Source: Epiperipatus broadwayi
Taxonomy: Eukaryota > Onychophora > Udeonychophora > Euonychophora > Peripatidae
NCBI GenBank assembly: GCA_028023455.1
Contig: JAQFVV010006216.1
Span: forward strand, 1,739,445 to 1,803,444
Length of the DNA: 64,000 nt
Direction of reading: 5' to 3'
In this document: positions 14,246 to 26,165 of the stretch, one piece after another
Layout: each line of letters opens with the position of its first letter
Numbering within the stretch: position 1 is the stretch's first letter
The notes under the pieces: generated by a model
Told to the model about the DNA's origin: nothing
Databases searched by the model: none
What the model saw: only the letters and a program-made list of their open reading frames with translations
Translations under genes and position numbers: made by a program

Positions 14246-14304
14246 GCTCACCCTCAGATCAGCTGATTTCAAGCTGATTTGCTATCATCAGTAAAGGATA
14301 GAGC
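14246..14304 (-). ncRNA. Hammerhead ribozyme motif A1
   Basis: Minus-strand order: GCTC, internal loop TAT, CCTTTA, CTGATGA, stem II AGC/GCT with a 6-nt loop, GAAA, palindromic stem III (ATCAGCTGAT), cleavage C, TGAGGG, loop T, GAGC. Helix I closes as CCTTTA/TGAGGG (with G-U pairs) and GCTC/GAGC. All core residues (CUGAUGA, GAAA, UC) are intact. The pair at the foot of stem II (10.1/11.1) is U-U instead of the usual G-C, which may reduce cleavage. Confidence 0.72.
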
Positions 14305-14659
14305 TAGAAACTATATCTAAACACTGACTCCAAGGGTTTATGCAAAAAGTTTCTATCAGTTTGCAAGCATGAAATTTTTCAGACCGGTAAAATCTTCAAA
14401 CTCAGCCTAACAAGCCAGATAGCTATATGGGTCTGATCTCAGTTCAGTTTCACAACATATGCAAAACCTCTGCAATATATATCATTGCAAAAACCTTTAA
14501 AGGTACATTTATGAAAAACAAAATCACGTTTTAATCATGTTACCTTGCTGTCGCTTGTATTTATGATCAATAGATGGCATTTTACCAAAAACACCGACCA
14601 AGCGTACATTTGTTTACATAAACGACAAAAGAGTCAGAATTTACTATCTCTTTCATTTT

Positions 14660-14718
14660 GCCCACCCTCAGATCAGCTGATTTCAAGCTGATTTTCTATC
14701 ATCAGTGAAGGATAGAGG
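14660..14718 (-). ncRNA. Hammerhead ribozyme motif A2
   Basis: Same layout as A1, exactly 414 bp away. The core CTGATGA, GAAA and UC are intact and proximal helix I is CCTTCA/TGAGGG. Stem II has one mismatch (AGA against GCT), and the distal helix I has one substitution on each side (CCTC against GGGC), so this copy is weaker. Confidence 0.65.
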
Positions 14719-15385
14719 TAGAAACTAGATCTAAACACTGACTCCAAGTGTTTATGCAAAAAGTTTCTATCAGTTTGCAAGCATGAAATTTTTCAGACTG
14801 GTAAAGTCTTCAAACACAGCCTAACAAGCCAGATAGCTATATGGGTCTGATATCAGTTCAGTTTCACCACATAGTCAAAGCCTCTGCAATATATATCATT
14901 GCAAAAACCTTTAAAGGTACATTTATGAAAAACAAAAACAAGTTTTAATCACGTTAACTTGCTGTCACTTGTATTTATGATCAATAGATGGCATTTTACC
15001 AAAAACACTGATCTAGCGTATGTTTGTTTACAAAATGAAAGAGATAGTAAATTCTGACTCTTTTGTCATTTATATAAACAAATGTATGCTTGGTCAGTGT
15101 TTTTGGTAAAATGCCATCTATTGATCATAAATACAAGTGACAGCAAGTTAATGTGTTAAAACTTGTTTTTGTTTATCATAAATGTACCTTTAAAGGTTTT
15201 TGCAATGATATATATTGCAGAGGCTTTGACTATGTGGTGAAACTGAACTGAGATCAGACCCATATAGATATCTGGCTAGTTAAGCTGAGTTTGAAGATTT
15301 TACCAGTCTAAAAAATTTCATGCTTGCAAACTGATAAAAACTTTTTGCATAAACACTTGGAGTCAGTGCTTAGATCTAGTTTCTA

Positions 15386-15444
15386 GCTCTATCCTTCACT
15401 GATGATAGCAAATCAGCTTGAAATCAGCTGATCTGAGGGTGAGC
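15386..15444 (+). ncRNA. Hammerhead ribozyme motif A3
   Basis: Plus-strand copy with all core positions intact. Helix I: GCTC/GAGC and CCTTCA/TGAGGG around an asymmetric TAT/T loop. Stem II: AGC/GCT. Stem III: the palindrome ATCAGCTGAT. Cleavage is predicted after the C that follows this palindrome. A palindromic stem III without a loop cannot fold well in one molecule, so pairing of two adjacent motifs in a multimeric transcript (dimeric hammerhead) is the likely active form, as described for minimal type I hammerheads in Penelope-like elements. Confidence 0.75.
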
Positions 15445-15799
15445 AAAATGAAAGAGATAATAAATTCTGACTCTTTTGTCATTTATGTAAACAAACATAT
15501 GCTTGGTCAGTGTTTTTGGTAAAATTCCATCTATTGATAATAAATACAAGCAACAGCAAGTTAATGGGATTAAAACTTGTTTTTGTTTTTCATAGATGTA
15601 CCTTTAAAGGTTTTTGCAATGATATGTATTGCAGAGGCTTTGACTATGTGGTGAAACTGAACTGAGATCAGACCCATATAGCTATCTGGCTTGTTAGGCT
15701 GAGTTTGAAGACTTTACCGGTCTGAAAAATTTCATGCTTGCAAACTGATAGAAAATTTTTGCATAAACACTTGGAGTCAATGTTTAGATCTAGTTTCTA

Positions 15800-15858
15800 G
15801 CTCTATCCTTCACTGATGATAGCAAATCAGCTTGAAATCAGCTGATCTGAGGGTGAGC
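15800..15858 (+). ncRNA. Hammerhead ribozyme motif A4
   Basis: Identical to A3 across helix I, the core, stem II and stem III. It lies 414 nt downstream of A3, so cleavage at both sites would release a 414-nt monomer. Confidence 0.75.
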
Positions 15859-15954
15859 AAAATGAAAGAGATAGTAAATTCTGACTCTTTTGTCATTTAT
15901 ATAAACAAACATATGCTTGGTCGGTGTTTTTGGTAAAACACCATCTATTGATCA

Positions 15955-18900
15955 TAAATACAAGCGACAGCAAGTTAATGTGATTAAAACTTGTTTTTGT
16001 TTTTCATATATATAAATCTAAAATTAACAAAGTGTTAAAATCTAAATTAAATCAATGAGTAATACCAGGAATAAAATGCAAACCATAAATAAGAATGTTG
16101 CTTCAATCTGAAAACTACAAAAGTTTAAATTTAAAGGTTCCTATTTAATTAAATTGTTGCTAGTAAAAATGAAATATAACTCCTAATAAAATTGTGACAG
16201 TAAAAGCAAAATGCTTGTCTAATTAGAATATATTTGCAAAGAAGCAAAAAAAAAACTTACTTACTGGACAACAAATACAAATCTCTAGAATACAACCAAG
16301 ACATAAAGTAAATAATATAGAGTTTTGTAAAAGATGTAAATTACAATTTCAATTTTCAGAATCAAAATATTGCAAGACTTTCAACAAAAGGTTTTCTAAT
16401 TTAAATCACTCCTGAAGATAGTTTTTATAAAAGAAAATCATCTAACTTGTTTATAATTGTTTCAACAAAGTCGTGAAAACAATCAATATATATTAACTAT
16501 ATCTAATCTTTGTAACCTATTTAGCAAAAATAGAATATTTAAGCCTTATAAAAGTTATCAATTATATATTACTGAATCATTCTTTGTTAAAACATTTACA
16601 TCTATAGAATATTAAATCAGAGCCTGGAAAAAGGATGGTTAAAAGTACAAAATAAAAAGACATTTAAATTAATTCAATACACTGCATCACAAAGCATCAT
16701 TCTAATGGTTACAGAAAATTTTGTATTGACTATTAATGTTTGGTATTTATTCTTTTAAAGAATTTTGTATTTTCCAACATAAATTGAAAAATCTTAACCC
16801 TTAATGCATAATATCAATATTTTTTTGAATATTTGAGGAATAGTTTTAAAAGTTAAAAAAAGGGACTATCAATACAAACTAATGGAATTTACATACCCAA
16901 CCATAATTTTATAGAGAATGAGTTCACTATGTTTGAAATATACAAAATTCAATATATAACTCCAACTTTAATGTTGATAAATGTGCTAAGTATAAGTGTT
17001 TTGATTTGAAAATGATTGCTGAAACTTCATTTCAACTATGCTTATGACTTTATTGGTTGGAATTCATAAGAAGTTTGAGCACCTGGAATTTCCCAAGTTG
17101 GATGCTCTACCAACTGCATCAAACTGAGCACGGGGAATCCTGAATATTATAAATAGAACTTTGGTTATTTAGAAAGTGATTAAGAACAAAATAAATTCTC
17201 AACAGCTCCAACTTCATCTCTTTAAATATAAAATATTAAATAAATGTAAATATTAACATGAATCAAAATTTATATGATCTTGAAATAAGTCTGAAGTTCT
17301 TGCCTACTGATGTGAACAAGATGGAAATTGGATGGTTATGTTAAAAAAATAATAGCCACAGATAGTCTGAAGTAGCAAAACAAAAAGATAAATTATTGAT
17401 TCACTATGTTAAACTAATTAAAATTAATAATTTAAAAACATCAAAGAGATAAATACTACCATGAAATGAACAAAGGTTTCGATTTATTTTTTAAAAAATT
17501 GCCAAATAATAATTATAGTTTCAAAGAAAAAAAATTACTCAAAATATTCTATTTGTACTAAATATATGCTATTACGAATTTATTTCAATATACAAGCTAA
17601 AAATAGATAATTCCAAAAAGTAGCAGTAATGATCAATATCAGTTTTATTATTGAAAACAAATATCAAATATTAGTCTTGAAAATACCCACAAGATGTCCA
17701 TTTATTTATTGCAATCTATTCTACAGAAATGGGTTTAAAAAATTATTATATATATATTCAAGATAAATAATCATTGACTTACAAAAGATATTTGAAAATA
17801 TTTATTTACATTCCACAACATATGCATGATTCTAATCAATAATATAAGTGTTTATCTTTTTTCTACAAATCTTTGCATTTATCTCCATATAAAAAATTGC
17901 ATTGCAAAAATTTTAAACAATGGAGTAATCAAATAAAGAACTGGCAATTAATTCTCACAAATACTTATTTCATATTCTTCTAGCATTTCTCTCAATCCAA
18001 TTCCTATGAAATTTTTTTACTATCATTTAGATTGAGAAAGTTACCTTAATCATAGCAAAAAAAAAAAGTTCTAATTTTTTCCCCTAAAAATAAATGATCT
18101 ATAATTTTATTAAGGTTATCATGTAAACTGTGACAATTATGTTACTTTTAAATAGTTTGATAACTTCTGTAATTACTTATCAGCATTTATTTCCCCAAGA
18201 TTTCAACATGCTTTCATTAATTGAAGAACATTATACCATTATTGAAAATTTATTTATTATCTATTTTACTTGTGTCCAGGGTGATAAATTATATTAACTG
18301 GAAACACACACAAACTTTATTGTTAAACAAGAGAAAGGTGGAGAAAAGAGAGAGAGAAGTAGCGGGGCAGAGAAGAAAGAGTGAGAGAGGGAGGAAGAGA
18401 CTTTCACAGATAAGTATATTAACTTTCTACTAATTATTGCCATTGTTAATATAATCTACTTAATAAGAATATAATCTTAAATTCAATATTAACAAATCTA
18501 GAAGTTACTGGTTCAATTCTCACGATAGCATTATCACTAGTTTCATTATAAAAAACTGAAGAAGAGGGGTAAAAATCACCACTTGAATCATTGTATTCTA
18601 TATTAACCAGTATACTGTTAAATGTATTTGGGATAATAACAAATTATGAATTTTTTTAACACATTTAACATTTCGTTTTCCCTCTTATTTGAAAGCTAAT
18701 GATATTTGAAAGTCTTTTATATTTATTTTTTGTTTTTATTTTTGGATATTTTTTGATTTAATTATTGTTTTACAGACTTTGATAGTCCAGTAAAGTATTT
18801 GAGTAGCATAACACCAAATTTATTAATTTATTTTTATTAAATAATTATTAAGTAGTACCAACTGTTACTAGTTTATGGTTTTATGCAGTTCTAAAAAGCA

Positions 18901-20475
18901 CAATTGGAAAAAAGCTTTAAATTCAAAATTATTTTAATTACTTGTGAGATGACCTTGCAAAAAAATAATAATAATAATATCAAATAATAATGCTTATTGT
19001 ATTTTCCAGATTTCACAACCAAAATCAATTCCATAGAACTTGATTAATAATAAAAAAACATTTATTCAATGATTATGATTGTTTGATCAGTGACTGGAAA
19101 TATTAATTCCAAAATTTTTTATTCAATGATTCATGGTTTTTTAGACAGTATGTAACTAATTTAAAACAGTACCAATGATAATATTTTTTTTGTATTATGA
19201 TCAGATACTTCCAACTTCAAAAGATATTAATCTGAGTAGTTTACTTCAAACTAAGAATAACCAGATACCTATTTACCAATTATTAACTGAATGTTTACCT
19301 GAAATTTCTCTGCTACTTGCAAAAATTCATACTTTTATTTAGATTTGATGCCAAAGTAATGAATATGGCAGATAGATATAATAATCATTACACAATGAAA
19401 TGGTTCCATTATGTATGACTTTGTAATAATCTCACTATTATGTCACTCAGATTCTTAAAACTTCACATAGCAATGGGGAATAATTCCTTCTATTCTTTAC
19501 AACCTCACTTGATAGAAATCGATCTAATAAATTTCTTGAAACCAAGCCCAGACAATAATTTATGGAGGAAAACACTATATATAGTATAAAATTTTTAACA
19601 AAAAATCGAAATAAAAAATGTAAACAATATATTACAAAGTTCAGACGGCTAAAATTCTTTGATTTTGTTTGAATGACAAAGACAGTAAATTTATCACAAA
19701 TAATAATAATAATAGAGAGAAAATCACTTCAATGCAATCTTTTCAAATTTCTGATGCGTGTTTATTTATGCTTAATGGTGTCACCACTCATAATTGCTTT
19801 TATTTCATTTTAAATAAAACAGTTAATTATTTAATAAACACCATCGTCTTCATTGATTAATGTTGCAACTCCAGACTTGATAAATCAGTTTATTAGTTAC
19901 TAATGTTTAAGATAAAGACAATCAAAGATGTGGCAAATGGATTTTTAATATGTTAATGTCATTTAAAAGTCAAATTATACAATCAAAGCAACTTTTCTGA
20001 GAATTTAATCACTTAAAGATGAAACTTTAAAAATTGAAATCTTTTAGCTGGATTATGAATCAAAACAAATACTTGCACTCCCCACCCTTTCAAACTCGAT
20101 AAATTTTCAATTTTCTATTTCACTTTTAAATTATTCACACCAATTAAAAATAATGTACATTCTTTTTTATTTTATTTTACCGCTTTCATAATGTTAGAAT
20201 ATATTGACCGCATTGATTAATGTAAATAAATTTTATTTCTTCTCAGATGGTTTTGAAACTCGAAACTTATACTGTCAAATACAATTAATTTCATTGTATT
20301 ATTTAAAAAAAAAAACTGACGATTGGAATGCAAATAGCCAATTTAATTTAAAAAGAATATAAAATTAGTTATGAAACAATTAGATAAAAGATAATCGCCG
20401 AAAGCTTCTTTGGTGTGTGTGAGTGTAAAGAATATGTATAAAATAGTTTCTCATTGCCCTAATAATAAAACTTAA
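15955..20475. other. AT-rich sequence, no gene recognised
   Basis: Apart from a weak tRNA-like stretch near 17.1 kb and a purine-rich block at 18300-18410 (GA-rich, encoding only Lys/Arg/Glu noise), I see nothing. The open frames at 18221-18433 and 19669-19860 have no recognisable domain. Confidence 0.55.
17068..17135 (-). other. Possible tRNA-derived SINE head or tRNA relic
   Basis: On the minus strand there is an A-box-like GCAGTTGGTAGAGCATCC followed about 18 nt later by a B-box-like GTGCTCAAACTTC. The spacing is short for a complete tRNA, and I could not fold a full acceptor stem, so a decayed SINE or chance resemblance are both possible. Confidence 0.3.
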
Positions 20476-20619
20476 ATTAATGCATTGTACAGAATTACAC
20501 CTGGATTTATATATGTAATATACATGGGATTCGAACTCAGAATTTCACACGACCCACAATTCTCAGTGCCATCGTATATTGCTGATCCATGTGATCACAC
20601 ACATGTTGAAAAGATAAAT

Positions 20620-20674
20620 AATCACCAGTATTCGTATTTCGTGCTAAACCAGGACTCATCAGTTGGTCCATATT
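20620..20674 (-). ncRNA. Hammerhead ribozyme motif C1
   Basis: Minus strand: distal helix strand AATA, loop TGGA, CCAA, CTGATGA, stem II GTCCT/AGCAC (one C-C mismatch) with a GGTTT loop, GAAA, short stem III, then CTGG, T and GATT. The core boxes are intact and the 10.1/11.1 pair is the canonical G-C. Helix I carries two mismatches relative to the family, so activity is uncertain. Confidence 0.62.
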
Positions 20675-20926
20675 ACCATCTTCACACATATATACAATCA
20701 GTTCTCCGCTTTATATTAAGATAGCCAATCTTCATACTTTAATGGACAGGTTTCAAACTACTCCAACCTTAACGTTGGCTTTGAACATACTATCATCAGA
20801 TTTTCAATGAAATGGAAGGCTGAAGAGTTGTGGGTTGGAATAATTTGAAGCCTGTCCATTAAAGTATGAAGTTTGGCTATCTTAATATAAAGCTGAGAAC
20901 TGATTGTATATATATGTGAAGATGGT

Positions 20927-20977
20927 AATCTGGACCAATTGTTGAGTGCTGGTTTAGCACAAAATATGTATATTGAT
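20927..20977 (+). ncRNA. Degenerate hammerhead motif C2
   Basis: Stem II is perfect (GTGCT/AGCAC around GGTTT) and the AATC, TGGA and CCAA strand of helix I is kept. The core reads TTGTTGA instead of CTGATGA and AAAA instead of GAAA, and the 3-prime helix I strand has a deletion. It is recognisable as a relic but should not cleave. Confidence 0.55.
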
Positions 20978-21360
20978 TATTTATCTTTTCAACATGTGTG
21001 TGATCAGATGGGTCAGCAATATAAGATGGCACTGAGAGTTGTGGGTCATGTAAAACTCTGAGTTTGAATCCCAAAACTTAAATTAGAAAGTATGACAATT
21101 TAATTTTAAAAAAATCAAATTAGTTATGCACTAAGAAATAAAAAGGGGGAGGGGACTAATGCTACTTACGAATGTGCGTGTAACGTATATCTAAAAAAAG
21201 TTTTTTGTGTATGTGCATAGCCCCATCTGAATTTCATTACCATAATCTCCTCAAAGTTGAAAAACAGATATTACATGAATTAAGAAATATTTTCTTGCAT
21301 CATACATAGACAAATTGTAAACAAGCAGTTCTTCAAACATCATTAAAAATGTGTTGAAGC

Positions 21361-24010
21361 AATATACTTCCAAGTGAAGGAAGATTGCAAGAGTTGGCAG
21401 AAGAATTATCTAATATTGAGGGGGACATCATTGAACTTTGTGAAGTTAGAAAGAGGCAATTGATTTAAAAAGTGGACATGTTCCATATTACAAAGGCACA
21501 AACATTGGAAGTATAAGTTGGATGGGATCCAGTGTAAATAAAAAGTGAAAGTCAACATTGTGGGTATTGATGGTGTATCAGACAGAATAGTGTGATTAGT
21601 TATTCAACTTAATAGCTATAACAAATGCAGATAATTCAGATTTATGCACAAGTTCTCATTGTGATGGAGAGGATTTTTATATGGATATACACAAAAGCTT
21701 TTGATCAGACCAAACAATATTTTAAAATAATCATGGGATACTTTAATGCTAGAATTGGTAAAAAATTGAAAGATGAAAGGAGTTTGCAAAAAAAAAAAAG
21801 TTATATATTATAATTTATTTATTTTTTTGAGAAAAATACTAAACAGAAATGGACATGGAAGCATCCAAATGAAGGTACAAAAGAAATGGATTACATTTTG
21901 ACTAACAGGAAATATATATTTCAAGATTGCAATGTTCTTAATAAATTCAACACTTTAGATTATCATCAATGAGTGAAATGTTAGATACATGTTAATGCAA
22001 AACTAGAAAAAAAAATTATTAAGAAAAACAATATTCACAGTTGATATTCATAATCTTCAGAAACATTCAAATGAATTTAAATTAGAACTTGCAAATTGTT
22101 TTCAGATATTAACAGATTTTGAACATGATTCAGATTTGAATGAAATTCAATAGGAAGATAAGTGATATACTTTTAAAAACTGCAATAAAGATAGGTGGGG
22201 CAAAAAAGCACAATTGACCAGTAAACTTTCTACTGAGACAACTTATGGAGAAAAAAAATGAAAGTATATAAAAATGATGCATTAAAAAAAATTGAATATT
22301 TTGGATTTTGTAAAATAGTGCAAAAAAGAGCTAATAATGATATAAAAAAGTATAATTAACTAGCAAGTAAAGCTATAGAAGAGAACAAAAGTCTTAAAAA
22401 TATAAAACAACGTTTTGGTATTGATAGGAAATTTATTTCTGCAATATGGACAAAAGATGGAATTATCACTAAAAAGAGAGATGACAACATAAAATGTGTA
22501 GAAAAGTTCTATCAAAAATTATTTAGCAATAAAAAAAAATCTCCTAAAACTACTACACCTTCTGAATTGCCCAGAATTTTAAATGAAAAAGTGAGATATG
22601 CAAGTAAATTTGAAGAGAAAATCTCCAGGTAATGGTGGAATTAATTATAATTGATATCTTAAAAGAAGCAGATGAAGGTGTACATATTTTTTCTACAAAG
22701 TTATATACCAAATATCTAAAATGACAAAGATGTATCAAATAATTGGAAGAATGCAGTATTAATATTATTTTAAAAAAGTAATAAAGAAGATATTACAAAT
22801 TAAAGATCTATCAGTCTTTTATCAGTACTATATAAAAGTTTTTATGAAAATAATTACAACTTGTTTACAGCAAACATTGGATTTTAACCAAAACAAGCCG
22901 GATTTAAAAATTGTTTTAGTACAATGGATCATACCCAAGTTTTGAGAGAAATTATACAAAAGATCCATGAATATGAGTTGTCATTATGTGTTGAATTTGT
23001 AGAATATAAAAAAGCATTTAATTTCATAAGCATTACTTCAATGATTAAAGCATTGAATCATCAAGGTGAAAACCCAGGATACTGTCATATTCTGAACAAT
23101 AACTCTACAAATGCAATAGCAATAATTAGATTAAATAATAATACTAAAAAGATTTAACATTTAGAAGGTTGTATGGTAGAGTGACTCCATATTCAAAACT
23201 GTTTACATCAGTTTTGCAACAAGTATTTTGTGGATTAAAATGGAAAGATAAAGAAATAAAAGTAAATGGAGATTCTTTAAGTCATTTATATTTTGCAGAT
23301 GATATAGTTGTTTTTGTAAATAATGCTTTACAGTTTCAGAAAATGTTGCAAGAGTTATCAGAATTAAAATTATAAAATAGAATTAAAAGTAAGCATTAAA
23401 AAGACTAAAGTAAAGTTCAATGGATTTTCTCAAAATTTGAAAATAATGATTGATAATGATGAGGTAGAAGAGGTTAACAACTACAAATACTTTGTGAGAT
23501 TATTAACACAGGTGATAACATAATGGATAAATTTAATCATAGATTCAAGTTTGAATAATTTTGGTAGAAATGACTTAGTATTAAAAGGAAATATGCATTT
23601 GTGTTTGAAAAAAAGATCTTTAATAAATGCATTATCAGTTCTTACTTATAGATCTGGGACTTGGATATATAACAAAAGAGCTATATAGAGACTTCAAACA
23701 TTCAAAGAAGTATGGAGAGAAGCATGTTAGGAGTAAGAAGAGAGTAAAAGTGAAATGTATGGGTGAGAGAACAAACAGTTATTACTGACATCATTGAAAG
23801 AATTAGGAGACTGAAGTGGAATTGGGCTGGAAATATTGCAAGAAAAAAAATACATGGACAGTTGATACCATAAACTGGATTCCAAGTTATTGTAAAAGAT
23901 CTAGAAAGATATCACATGGATGGATGGATGAAATAAGAAAGTGTGTTGGTGTGATATGAAGAAGAGAGGCTACAGAAGATAGATTGAACTTGGAGATAGC
24001 TGAAAAACTG
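21361..24010 (+). mobile_element. RTE-type LINE, copy 3, 5-prime truncated and strongly decayed
   Basis: Same family as copies 1 and 2, but it begins inside the endonuclease at the phrase TTCCAAGTGAAGGAAGATTG. Visible landmarks are the endonuclease phrase MGYFNARIG near 21735 (aspartate of the usual MGDFNA lost), a motif A region near 22980-23060 (VEYKKAFNFI, where the usual aspartate is Asn), an intact FADD catalytic box at 23292-23303, and a C-terminal region near 23890-23960. Many stops and frameshifts interrupt it. It lies about 280 bp downstream of the family C repeat and in the same orientation as motif C2. Confidence 0.88.
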
Positions 24011-25960
24011 TTTAATACATATAAGACATATTTAGCACATTTCAAGCTAATGTCATAAGTAGCTTGAAGTTTGTAATTCTCACTTATTATTCAATATATT
24101 AAAGTGAGAATACAGCCAATTAAAACAGTATATCTATAATTATAAGCCTAAAAAAACTAACTCTAAATATAGTTAACTTTTACCAGCCATATGTTTAACC
24201 TTAACAATATAAGTGAAATATATAAAGAAATAGATTTCTATAAATGAAAAATAAAAGAGGCTAAATCAGTGCTCTAACAGAATGAAAATAAACCAATGTT
24301 GAAATGTAATAAATAGTTTAATGTATTCTAATAAGTTCTATTACAATATTAATCCAAGTGTATAATGGAAGTCCTGAATTTGAAATCAAATCATCTACTT
24401 GATTGCTTATATATTTAATTGGATTGAATCATTTGCTTAAAGCACATATATCAATGTATATAAAATATGAAAGTTTATCACAAACAATAATTTCATGTTT
24501 AATTTTCTAGAATTAATATCATAAGAAACAAAGGGAAGTATATCTCTAAAAATATTTAGTTTACTAATATTAATTACAATGTTTGATTGAATATAAGTAT
24601 AATTCATATACTTGGAAATTTAGATGTAAATTAAAAGGGACTTGAACAGAAACTTCCAAGCCCCTTTTCCTTCAGTCATCTACTATATAAAAAAGCAGAT
24701 TAGTTCAATTGTTTACATATAGACTGAATTATGTTACATCTAAAGTTTACATATTAAGTCTTGTAAAATTATTGTAATCAAGATGTTAAAAGAGAGATGT
24801 TGTCTTCAGATATATATATGATTATGAGTTTAATAATTATTAAGTGCCACATTCCATCTGACTGATATATTAATTTCACTCCGAATTATCAACAATATTG
24901 ACAAAGGTATGTTTATAAACATCAGAAATCCAGGAATAGATAAATTCACTCTATTCTTGATCCTTTGCTCAACATTTAATTTAGAGTGCTATTAATTTGT
25001 AACCTGAAGGAAAGTAATTTACTCTCTTTATTAACCTTTAAGTGGATATTCACTATAATGAACTCTTTAATGTAAACAGCAGATTTAAATATCTTAAAAA
25101 ACACTATAAAATGTGTTTTAATAAAAAATAATAATAATAATATATCAAGGTTATTTATGAACTTAAAATACAACTATGTATTTGTAACAAAGTTTAAAAT
25201 AAACTAAATAATATTTGTGTAATTGAGTAGCTTAATCATTATAAGTTTCACAATCGATATATCCAAACCAAAATTATGTCAGGGATTAAAATATTTAATA
25301 TTATAAATATTACTTTTAAAATTTTAATCCTTACCTATAAATCTTTATTACTGATATGGTTAAATAACAAAAGATATTTTATTGTATTTAATTCATATCA
25401 TAAATAACTAAGCATTAACGTTCAAATTGTGAATATTAGCAATAAATATAAATGTTGTATGTGTGTGTTTTATAATATTAGTTACGTAAAGGTAAATTAA
25501 TTATAAAAGAGCTGGCATTATGGATCATATCAAGTTTAAAAAAATAATGAGGGTTTATTTACACATTATGGTTAAAATGCCATAAGGTTTAAAATGACTA
25601 GCACTCATTAATATATAAATATTTCACCACCATGTGATCCATAGCCTGATTTCCAAATAAATTATGTTGAGAAATCTCATTAAACTGTTTGTCATATGTA
25701 TATGGAGTAAATAATAGATGATCTATTATATATAGTTGCCCAAGTAAAGTCTGATTTGAATCCACACTGGTATATTTGGACCCTTAACTAGGGCATGAAT
25801 AAGCCCTTATACCATCTGGTTCATTTGGTTTCCCAAGTAGATCCATAAATTCTTAGACCAACCAGTACATTTGACTGCCCAAGTGGAAGCATAAGTTTTT
25901 ATATCAAATAGTATATATATAAACATTAAAAGCATAAAACCAACTAGTCAATAAATAATC
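24011..25960. other. AT-rich sequence with a weak degenerate repeat at about 25735-25900
   Basis: No gene recognised. Around 25735-25900 there are two to three diverged units containing CCCAAGTA/GG and CCATCTGGTTCATTTGG-like phrases, too weak to define a period. Confidence 0.5.
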
Positions 25961-25966
25961 AAAATT

Positions 25967-26053
25967 ACCCTAAATCCACAACTCAATCAGATTAGCCAAA
26001 AAAAAGTTTTTTTTTTTTTTTGGCTAGTTTGGATGAGTTGTAGATTTGGGTTA
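25967..26053. repeat. Foldback (hairpin) repeat with an A/T spacer
   Basis: ACCCTAAATCCACAACTC at the left pairs with GAGTTGTAGATTTGGGTT at the right, and ATTAGCCAAAAAA with TTTTTTGGCTAGTT. The arms are about 40 nt with a few mismatches and almost no loop. It could be a very small foldback element or a transcript hairpin. Confidence 0.75.
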
Positions 26054-26165
26054 TATTGTGCACATAGGGTGCATAAAATAACAAATAAAATCATCACATT
26101 TTCTTGTATAGGAAGGGAAAGCTGTAGGGCATCTGAATTCAAACCCTGCATAACTAATTCCCAAA
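26041..26165 (+). repeat. Dispersed repeat, inverted relative to 29771-29908
   Basis: It shares GTGCATAAAATAA, CACATTTTCTTGTATAGG, AGCTGTAGGGCA and TTCAAACCCT with the reverse complement of 29771-29865. The TTCAAACCC phrase resembles a Pol III B box, so a SINE is possible. Since the partner lies in the presumed 3-prime LTR of the element at 29.8-32.8 kb, a solo-LTR fragment is the other option. Confidence 0.55.

Larger units (their letters stand above)
14155..15954. mobile_element. Hammerhead repeat family A: four units, head-to-head (retrozyme-like)
   Basis: Two direct units on the left (landmark GATCAATAGATGGCAT at 14155, 14565 and 14979) meet two inverted units on the right (complementary landmark ending at 15126, 15539 and 15953). 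Unit spacing is 410-414 bp on both sides. Each unit carries one hammerhead motif; these are on the minus strand in the left half and on the plus strand in the right half, so both halves would be transcribed outward from the centre. The centre is a palindrome around 14979-15126. No protein frame is present. Tandem units of a few hundred bp with type I hammerheads and no ORF are the hallmark of animal retrozymes. The alternative is a satellite descended from such an element. Confidence 0.8.
20476..21095. mobile_element. Hammerhead repeat family C: inverted pair C1/C2
   Basis: Two copies of one repeat face each other around about 20740-20870. The left copy corresponds to the minus-strand orientation and the right copy to the plus. 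Shared phrases include AGCCTGTCCATTAAAGTATG and a TCTGGACCAA/TAGCAC block. Each arm happens to have an open frame of about 66 codons with clearly similar translations (one reads SVPSYIADP and HTHVEKINN in both arms), but other copies are interrupted. I treat it as repeat DNA with a hammerhead in each arm. Confidence 0.75.

Noticed and set aside
18498-18515. B-box-like GGTTCAATTCTCAC
   Set aside because: No A box at a suitable distance and no cloverleaf. Not called as a tRNA or SINE.
20793-20799. Second CTGATGA (minus strand) in family C at 20793-20799, and its counterpart at 48836-48842
   Set aside because: No GAAA box at the right distance and no helix I pairing. The true hammerhead of family C lies elsewhere in the unit.
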